64,000 nucleotides of DNA, from positions 1,488,001 through 1,552,000 of the forward strand of contig OY763929.1 of NCBI GenBank assembly GCA_963667675.1, in the 5' to 3' direction. The stretch comes from G963667675 sp963667675 (GTDB lineage Bacteria > Chloroflexota > Dehalococcoidia > Lucifugimonadales > UBA3495). The notes under the pieces are model-generated. The model was not told the DNA's origin, searched no databases, and saw nothing but the letters and a program-made list of their open reading frames with translations. Both the position numbers and the translations under genes were made by a program. Shown here piece after piece: positions 59,364 to 64,000 of this stretch (the first letter of the stretch is position 1; each line of letters starts with the position of its first letter).

Positions 59364-60242
59364 GTGAAGATTAGGAAAGCCGTCATTCCCGCCGCCGGGC
59401 TGGGCACCCGCTTCCTGCCGGTGACCAAGTCCCTTCCTAAAGAGTTGTTGCCCATCCTCGACAAGCCCATGCTCCAGTACGTCGTCGAGGAGGCGGTCGA
59501 GGCCGGGATCGAGCAGGTCATAATCGTCACCTCTCCCGGCAAGGAGTCCATCGCCGCCTACTTCCAGCCCCAACCCGACCTGGAACGCCGCCTGGCCGCT
59601 GCCCCAGACTTGCTGGCCAAGGTGCAACACGCCGCCTCCCTGGCCGACGTTTCCTTTGTCACCCAGGAGCAGCCCCTCGGCCTCGGCCACGCCGTGCTGA
59701 CCGCCCGCGACGCCGTCGGCGACGAGCCCTTTGTCGTGATTCTCCCCGACGACGTCATCGCCCATACCCCCGGCGCGGTAGCCCAGATGACCGCCGTCGC
59801 CGATCAACTGGGCGGCGGTGTCATCGCCGTGGAACCCACCCCATGGGAGCTTGTCCACAACTACGGCGTTGTCGATGCAACCCCTGTGGAGCAGGAACGG
59901 GTCCACAGGATTCACGGCCTGGTCGAAAAGCCATCCCGCGAAGAAGCCCCCTCCAACCTCACCGTGGTTGGCCGCTACGTCCTCCCCCCGGAGATATTCG
60001 ACTGCCTGGAGCAGACCCCTCCCGGTGCCAAGGGCGAGATCCAATTGACCGACGGCCTGCTACAATTGCTGGACAGCCAAAAGCTCTTTGCCTACGAATT
60101 CCTGGGCAAACGCTACGACGGCGGCAATCCCCTGGGCCTCCTCCAGGCCTCCCTGGACTTCGCCTTGGCCCGGGACGATACCCGCGCCGCCGCCCTCGCC
60201 ATGCTCGTCGCCGCCCAACAGCCGGCCGCCGAGGTGCCGTAA
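59364..60242 (+). CDS. galU: UTP-glucose-1-phosphate uridylyltransferase
   Basis: A 292-residue GalU starting at GTG. 'AVIPAAGLGTRFLPVTKSLP' and 'KELLPILDKPMLQYVVEEAV' hold the nucleotide-binding GxGTRxLP..K loop. 'EQPLGLGHAVLTARDAVGDE', 'LPDDVI' and 'KPSREEAPSNLTVVGRYVLP' complete the family pattern. It makes UDP-glucose for envelope polysaccharides and glycolipids. The DinB-like gene follows 5 bp later. Confidence 0.94.
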   Translation: MKIRKAVIPAAGLGTRFLPVTKSLPKELLPILDKPMLQYVVEEAVEAGIEQVIIVTSPGKESIAAYFQPQPDLERRLAAAPDLLAKVQHAASLADVSFVTQEQPLGLGHAVLTARDAVGDEPFVVILPDDVIAHTPGAVAQMTAVADQLGGGVIAVEPTPWELVHNYGVVDATPVEQERVHRIHGLVEKPSREEAPSNLTVVGRYVLPPEIFDCLEQTPPGAKGEIQLTDGLLQLLDSQKLFAYEFLGKRYDGGNPLGLLQASLDFALARDDTRAAALAMLVAAQQPAAEVP

Positions 60243-60247
60243 CACCC

Positions 60248-60736
60248 ATGCCGGACGCAATCACAGCCCACATCGAAAACCTCCACGCCGCCCGCAACCA
60301 ACTACTGGAACTCCTGGACGGCATGGACTACTGCCTGGACTGGAAGCTCGAACCATCGGATTGGTCCGCACGTCAGGTCGTCTACCACCTGTTGGAATCA
60401 CCGCCCGGAGGCCTCCAAAGAGTCCTTTGGGCCGCCATCGCCGGCGAAGAAGCCATAGAGGTCTGGGCGGGAGACGACAACATCACCCCGGAACGGGCGG
60501 GCTACGACCTGGAACAAGTCCTGGAAGACGTCGCCGGGTACTTCACTGCCATGGAGGAGGCCCTGAAAGCCGTCGGCGAGCAGGAATCGACGGGAAAGTC
60601 AGTCCTGGACCGCCATCAGACCAGCGGCGGCGGCCAGGCCTACACCGTCGGCCAACTCTTGGACAGCATGTTCGGCGCCCACTGGAGCGAACACATGGAC
60701 CAGGTCCGGGCCTTGCGTGACGCCCTTGGAATGTGA
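60248..60736 (+). CDS. DinB-like (DUF664-type) four-helix protein
   Basis: A 162-residue helical bundle protein. 'LLDGMDYCLDWKLEPSDWSA' and 'RQVVYHLLESPPGGLQRVLW' fit the first helices with the family's W-s..q-v-..H-l motif (first metal His), and the C-terminal 'VGQLLDSMFGAHWSEHMDQV' has a HWxEH pair for metal binding. DinB/YfiT proteins include thiol-dependent transferases (bacillithiol, mycothiol); the substrate here is unknown. The ATG follows galU at 5 bp. Confidence 0.78.
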   Translation: MPDAITAHIENLHAARNQLLELLDGMDYCLDWKLEPSDWSARQVVYHLLESPPGGLQRVLWAAIAGEEAIEVWAGDDNITPERAGYDLEQVLEDVAGYFTAMEEALKAVGEQESTGKSVLDRHQTSGGGQAYTVGQLLDSMFGAHWSEHMDQVRALRDALGM

Positions 60737-60760
60737 CGGGAACGAGGACGGGCTGCAGCC

Positions 60761-62608
60761 CTAACCGCCGCCCAGCTTCAGCATCGTTAGGAAGGCTTCT
60801 TGGGGAATCTCCACTCTGCCCACCATCTTCATCCGCCGCTTCCCTTCTTTCTGCCGCTCCAGCAGCTTGCGCTTCCGGGTGATGTCCCCCCCGTAGCACT
60901 TGGCCAGCACGTCCTTCCGCAGCGCCCGCACCGTCTCCCGGGCGATGATCCGCCCGCCAATCGCCGCCTGGATGGGAATCTCGAATAGCTGGCGCGGAAT
61001 CGATTCCTTCAGCTTCTGCACCACCGCCCGGCCTTGGCTCGACGCCTCGTTGCGATGCAGGATCATCGACAGCGCCTCCACCGGCTGCTGGTTGACCAGT
61101 ATGTCCACCTTAACCAGCGGCGCCGGATGGTACCCGTCCACTGTGTAGTCCAGCGACGCATATCCCTGGGTCCTGGACTTGAGCTGGTTGTAGAAGTCGG
61201 CCAGCATCTCCGCCAGGGGCATGGTGTATTCCATGACCACCCGGTCCTGCGCCGCCGTTTCCGTCCCTTCTCCGGCCCCCGGTCCCGCCGCGCCCTGGAT
61301 GTAGTCCATCCGCTTGAACTCCGACCGTCTCGAGTGCATCAACTCCATGATCGCCCCCACGTGCCGGCTGGGAGCGACTATGGTCAGCGCCAGCACCGGC
61401 TCCCGGATTTCCTTGATCGCGCCGGCGGCCGGCATCTTCGCCGGCCCGTCCACCACCAGCGTCTCTCCGTTGGTCAACTCCACGTGGTACGCCACGCTGG
61501 GAGCAGTGATGATGATGTCGACATCGTGCTCCCGCTCCAGCCTTTCCTGGACGATCTCCAGGTGCATCAGCCCCAGGAATCCGCAGCGGAAGCCGAAGCT
61601 CAGCGCCGCGCTGCTCTCCGGTTCGAAGGTCAGCGATGCGTCGTTTAGCTGTAGCTTCTCCAGTGCCGCCCGCAGGTTGTTGTACTCCTCTCCGTCGGAA
61701 GGGTAGATGCTGGCGAACACCACCGGCTTCAGCGGCAGGTATCCGGGCAGCGGCTCTACGGCCCGCCGTCCCTCTTCCGTCAGCGTGTCCCCCACCGTGC
61801 ACTCCCGCACGTCCTTGAACCCAGTGGCCACGTACCCCACCTGCCCCGCCCGCAAAGCCTCCACCGGCTGTGGGAACGGCGCAAACACCCCCACTTCCAC
61901 CGTCTCTGTCACCTTGGCAGTGGACATAACTTCGATGCGGTCGTTCTTGGACACCTGCCCGTCCTTGACCCGGATGTGAGCGATAATCCCCTTGTACGGG
62001 TTGTACAGGGAGTCGAACACCAGCGACCGCAGTGCCCCCTCCGACTCTCCCTCCGGCGGCGGAATCCTCTCAATCACCGCGTCCAGCACCTCTTTGGCCC
62101 CGGTGCCGTCCTTGGCCGAGACAAACAGGACTTCCTCCCGCTCGAAGCCGAACACGTTCTGCATCTCGGCGGCGACCCTCTCCGGCTCCGCCTGGGGAAG
62201 GTCCACCTTGTTGACCACCGGAATCAGCGACAGGTCGTAGTCCAGCGCCATCAGCGTGTTGGCTATCGTCTGCGCCTCGATGCCCTGGCTGGCGTCCACC
62301 ACCAAGATTGCGCCTTCGCAGGCGGCCAGCGCCCTGGAAACCTCGTAGCTGAAGTCCACGTGGCCCGGCGTGTCGATCAGGTTGAGTTGGTACTCCTGCC
62401 CGTCCGGCCCCCGGTGAGACATGGTCACCGCCTTGCCCTTGATGGTGATGCCCCGCTCCCGTTCCAGGTCCATCTGGTCCAGGAACTGGGCCTTCATGTC
62501 CTTGGCCCGGACAGTGCCGGTAATCTCCAGGAACCGGTCGGCCAGCGTCGACTTCCCGTGGTCGATGTGGGCGATGATGCAGAAGTTGCGGATTTGTGTA
62601 GGACCCAT
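60761..62608 (-). CDS. lepA: Elongation factor 4 (LepA)
   Basis: A 615-residue ribosome-associated GTPase that back-translocates stalled ribosomes. G1 'AHIDHGKST', G3 'DTPGHVDF' and G4 NKVD are near the N-terminus. The C-terminal domain unique to LepA is present ('MNHSRR'-like 'LMHSRRSEFKRMDYI', 'DFYNQLKSRTQGYASLDY'). Length and start are normal. It follows the oppF gene by 7 bp on the same strand, so it may be co-transcribed with the transporter. Confidence 0.96.
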   Translation of the reverse strand: MGPTQIRNFCIIAHIDHGKSTLADRFLEITGTVRAKDMKAQFLDQMDLERERGITIKGKAVTMSHRGPDGQEYQLNLIDTPGHVDFSYEVSRALAACEGAILVVDASQGIEAQTIANTLMALDYDLSLIPVVNKVDLPQAEPERVAAEMQNVFGFEREEVLFVSAKDGTGAKEVLDAVIERIPPPEGESEGALRSLVFDSLYNPYKGIIAHIRVKDGQVSKNDRIEVMSTAKVTETVEVGVFAPFPQPVEALRAGQVGYVATGFKDVRECTVGDTLTEEGRRAVEPLPGYLPLKPVVFASIYPSDGEEYNNLRAALEKLQLNDASLTFEPESSAALSFGFRCGFLGLMHLEIVQERLEREHDVDIIITAPSVAYHVELTNGETLVVDGPAKMPAAGAIKEIREPVLALTIVAPSRHVGAIMELMHSRRSEFKRMDYIQGAAGPGAGEGTETAAQDRVVMEYTMPLAEMLADFYNQLKSRTQGYASLDYTVDGYHPAPLVKVDILVNQQPVEALSMILHRNEASSQGRAVVQKLKESIPRQLFEIPIQAAIGGRIIARETVRALRKDVLAKCYGGDITRKRKLLERQKEGKRRMKMVGRVEIPQEAFLTMLKLGGG

Positions 62609-62615
62609 AGCGACC

Positions 62616-63659
62616 CTAGACGTTCCCGTAGCCCGGCGCCCGGATGCATGCCGCCCAATGCCCGGTCTTCACCTGCCGCAACTCCGGTACCACCCGTGAA
62701 CACTCTTCCACCGCCATTGGGCATCGGGGATGAAATACGCATCCGCGGGGCGGGTTCAACGGGCTAGGCACCTCGCCCTTCAACACGATTCGCTCCCGCT
62801 GCGCGTCGGCCACCGGGTCAGGTATGGGCACCGCCGACAGCAGCGCCTGGGTGTATGGGTGGGTTGGGTTGGTGTAGATTTCGTTCCTGTCGGCCAGTTC
62901 GACGATTCTGCCCAGGTACATTACCCCAACCCGGTTGCTGATGTGCCTCACTACTGAAAGGTCGTGGGCGATGAACAGGTATGTCAGGTCGTACTGCTCC
63001 TGCAGGTTCTCCAGCAGGTTGATAATCTGGGCTTGAATAGACACGTCCAACGCCGACACCGGTTCGTCGGCCACGATAAACTTCGGCTCTACTGACAGCG
63101 CCCTGGCTACCCCGATCCGCTGCCTTTGCCCTCCGCTGAACTCGTGGGGAAACCGGTTAGCCATGTACGGATTCAGCCCCACGGCCAGTAGCAACTCGGC
63201 CACCCGCTCCCGGTATTCAGCCTTGTTCTTCACCAGCTTATGCACCAGCAGCGGCTCGCCTACGATGTTCCCCGCCGTCATACGGGGGTTCAATGAGCTA
63301 TACGGGTCTTGGAAGATGACCTGCAGTTCCCGCCGCATGGCCCGCATCTGCTTGGACGACAGTTTGCCTAGGTCTTCTCCCAGAAATATGATTTGCCCGG
63401 ACGTCGGCTTGTAAAGTTGTAGAATGCACCGGCCCACGGTTGTTTTCCCGCTGCCGCTCTCGCCCACTATCCCCAGCGTCTCTCCCCGGCGCACTGCGAA
63501 GCTAACGTCGTCCACTGCTTTGATAAATTGAGTCGCCCGCTGGAACAACACTCCGGAGTTAACCGGGAAGTGCATCTTCAGGTTCTTGACCTCCAGCAGC
63601 ACGTCCCCGTTGGCGATGTTGGCGCCGGGCCTGGCTTGAATGTCCGGCATCGTGCTCAC
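62616..63659 (-). CDS. oppF: Oligopeptide/dipeptide ABC transporter ATPase
   Basis: A 347-residue ABC ATPase of the OppF/DppF type. Walker A 'GESGSGKTTVGRC', the signature 'FSGGQRQRIGVARAL' and Walker B 'FIVADEPVSALD' are in order. The C-terminal OligoPeptide_HP domain ends with 'FHPRCPMAVEECSRVVPELR', including the cluster-binding Cys. It energises peptide import with its OppD partner, whose stop overlaps this start by 4 bp (ATGA). Confidence 0.93.
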   Translation of the reverse strand: MSTMPDIQARPGANIANGDVLLEVKNLKMHFPVNSGVLFQRATQFIKAVDDVSFAVRRGETLGIVGESGSGKTTVGRCILQLYKPTSGQIIFLGEDLGKLSSKQMRAMRRELQVIFQDPYSSLNPRMTAGNIVGEPLLVHKLVKNKAEYRERVAELLLAVGLNPYMANRFPHEFSGGQRQRIGVARALSVEPKFIVADEPVSALDVSIQAQIINLLENLQEQYDLTYLFIAHDLSVVRHISNRVGVMYLGRIVELADRNEIYTNPTHPYTQALLSAVPIPDPVADAQRERIVLKGEVPSPLNPPRGCVFHPRCPMAVEECSRVVPELRQVKTGHWAACIRAPGYGNV

Positions 63660-64000
63660 GGTTGGCTGCCCTCCAGGTCTCTGTTGACTACGGCCGGGAC
63701 CGGGGCCTCACTCTGCTGTTCCAGCGCCCCAATGCCCAACCGGTCCGCCTGCCAGCAGGCCGACCAGTGCCCCTCCTCCGTCTCCATCAACGGCGGGGCC
63801 TCCGCCTCGCAGCGGGACACCGCCCAGCGGCATCTGGGCAGGAACGAACATCCCTCAGTGGTGTTCACCAGGTCCGGCGGTTGTCCTTCTATTGGTTCCA
63901 GCCTGCCCCGCTTTGGCTGGTCAAGCCTGGGCACCGAGTTCAGCAGGCCCACCGTATAGGGATGCCTGGGATTTCCGTAAATCGCGCGCGCCCGCCCACG
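63656..64000 (-). CDS. oppD: Oligopeptide/dipeptide ABC transporter ATPase, 3' part
   Basis: The minus-strand frame is open to the end of the window, so only the C-terminal ~114 residues are seen. 'AIYGNPRHPYTVGLLNSVPR' and 'GCSFLPRCRWAVSRCE' match the C-terminal OligoPeptide_HP domain of OppD/DppD. The nucleotide-binding domain is beyond 64000. A shorter ORF beginning at 63952 is only an internal Met. It overlaps oppF by 4 bp. Confidence 0.88.
   Translation of the reverse strand, partial: RGRARAIYGNPRHPYTVGLLNSVPRLDQPKRGRLEPIEGQPPDLVNTTEGCSFLPRCRWAVSRCEAEAPPLMETEEGHWSACWQADRLGIGALEQQSEAPVPAVVNRDLEGSQP

Noticed and set aside
1..64000. tRNA genes, rRNA genes and CRISPR arrays
   Set aside because: No TTCGANNCC-type T-arm with matching acceptor stem was found outside the SRP RNA. 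No regularly spaced identical repeats are present; the REP array at 59021-59122 has only three degenerate units.

Overview
The window is GC-rich and gene-dense. It looks like chromosomal DNA of an uncultivated Chloroflexota bacterium, perhaps of the SAR202/Dehalococcoidia type. The pointers are a Chlor_Arch_YYY membrane protein, an 11-subunit complex I operon (nuoABCDHIJKLMN, no nuoEFG), many lipobox lipoproteins together with lgt, a large Alu-type SRP RNA, many GTG/TTG starts, and short REP-like palindromes. The lineage is an inference from gene content; no marker phylogeny could be run.

Layout. 1-9000: REP-like palindromes, a secreted metalloprotease lipoprotein, trmD, a TolB-like propeller lipoprotein, two tandem lipoproteins sharing a near-identical C-terminal domain, a flavin-reductase-like protein and a CinA-like/nucleotidyltransferase fusion. 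9184-9796: a HicA/HicB pair. 9887-22409: the complex I operon behind a good sigma-70-type promoter, interrupted twice: by two HicB-like genes between nuoC and nuoD, and by a nuclease-like gene, a Cys-pair miniprotein and a terminator-like hairpin between nuoI and nuoJ. 22511-30275: a LOG-like Rossmann protein, enolase, GAPDH and a 1532-residue membrane protein with a glycosyltransferase-like half and a YYY half. 30663-35265 (minus): a potassium uptake operon (KtrB, three RCK-type proteins, a universal stress protein) ending in pheA. 35757-46354: leuS, a precorrin-2 methyltransferase, a Cys-rich lipoprotein, an alpha/beta hydrolase, a B12-binding radical SAM protein with four C-terminal 29-residue repeats, fabF and recJ. 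46381-48979 (minus): rsmA-ispE-lgt, with the SRP RNA upstream on the same strand.

49500-59360 is an accessory zone: a PaREP1/HEPN-like protein, an orphan HicB, an MFS transporter, a membrane protein with its own winged-helix regulator and palindromic operator, and then a mosaic of broken duplicates. The mosaic holds a 65-bp tail of a downstream lipoprotein gene, a truncated NYN gene, and a truncated SRP RNA pseudogene that carries a 119-bp MITE-like insertion. Next come a small membrane protein behind a structured leader that can fold in two mutually exclusive ways, a convergent DEAH helicase, a 28-residue-repeat lipoprotein and a clan AA aspartic protease pair. 59364-64000 returns to housekeeping: galU, a DinB-like protein, lepA, and oppF with the 3' part of oppD running off the window.

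The housekeeping genes together cover respiration, lower glycolysis, K+ uptake, lipoprotein maturation, isoprenoid, fatty-acid and aromatic amino-acid synthesis, translation and peptide import. The most original signals are the dual-fold leader at 54761-54905, the decaying SRP RNA copy with its datable MITE insertion, the two insertions in the nuo operon, and the split RCK arrangement.
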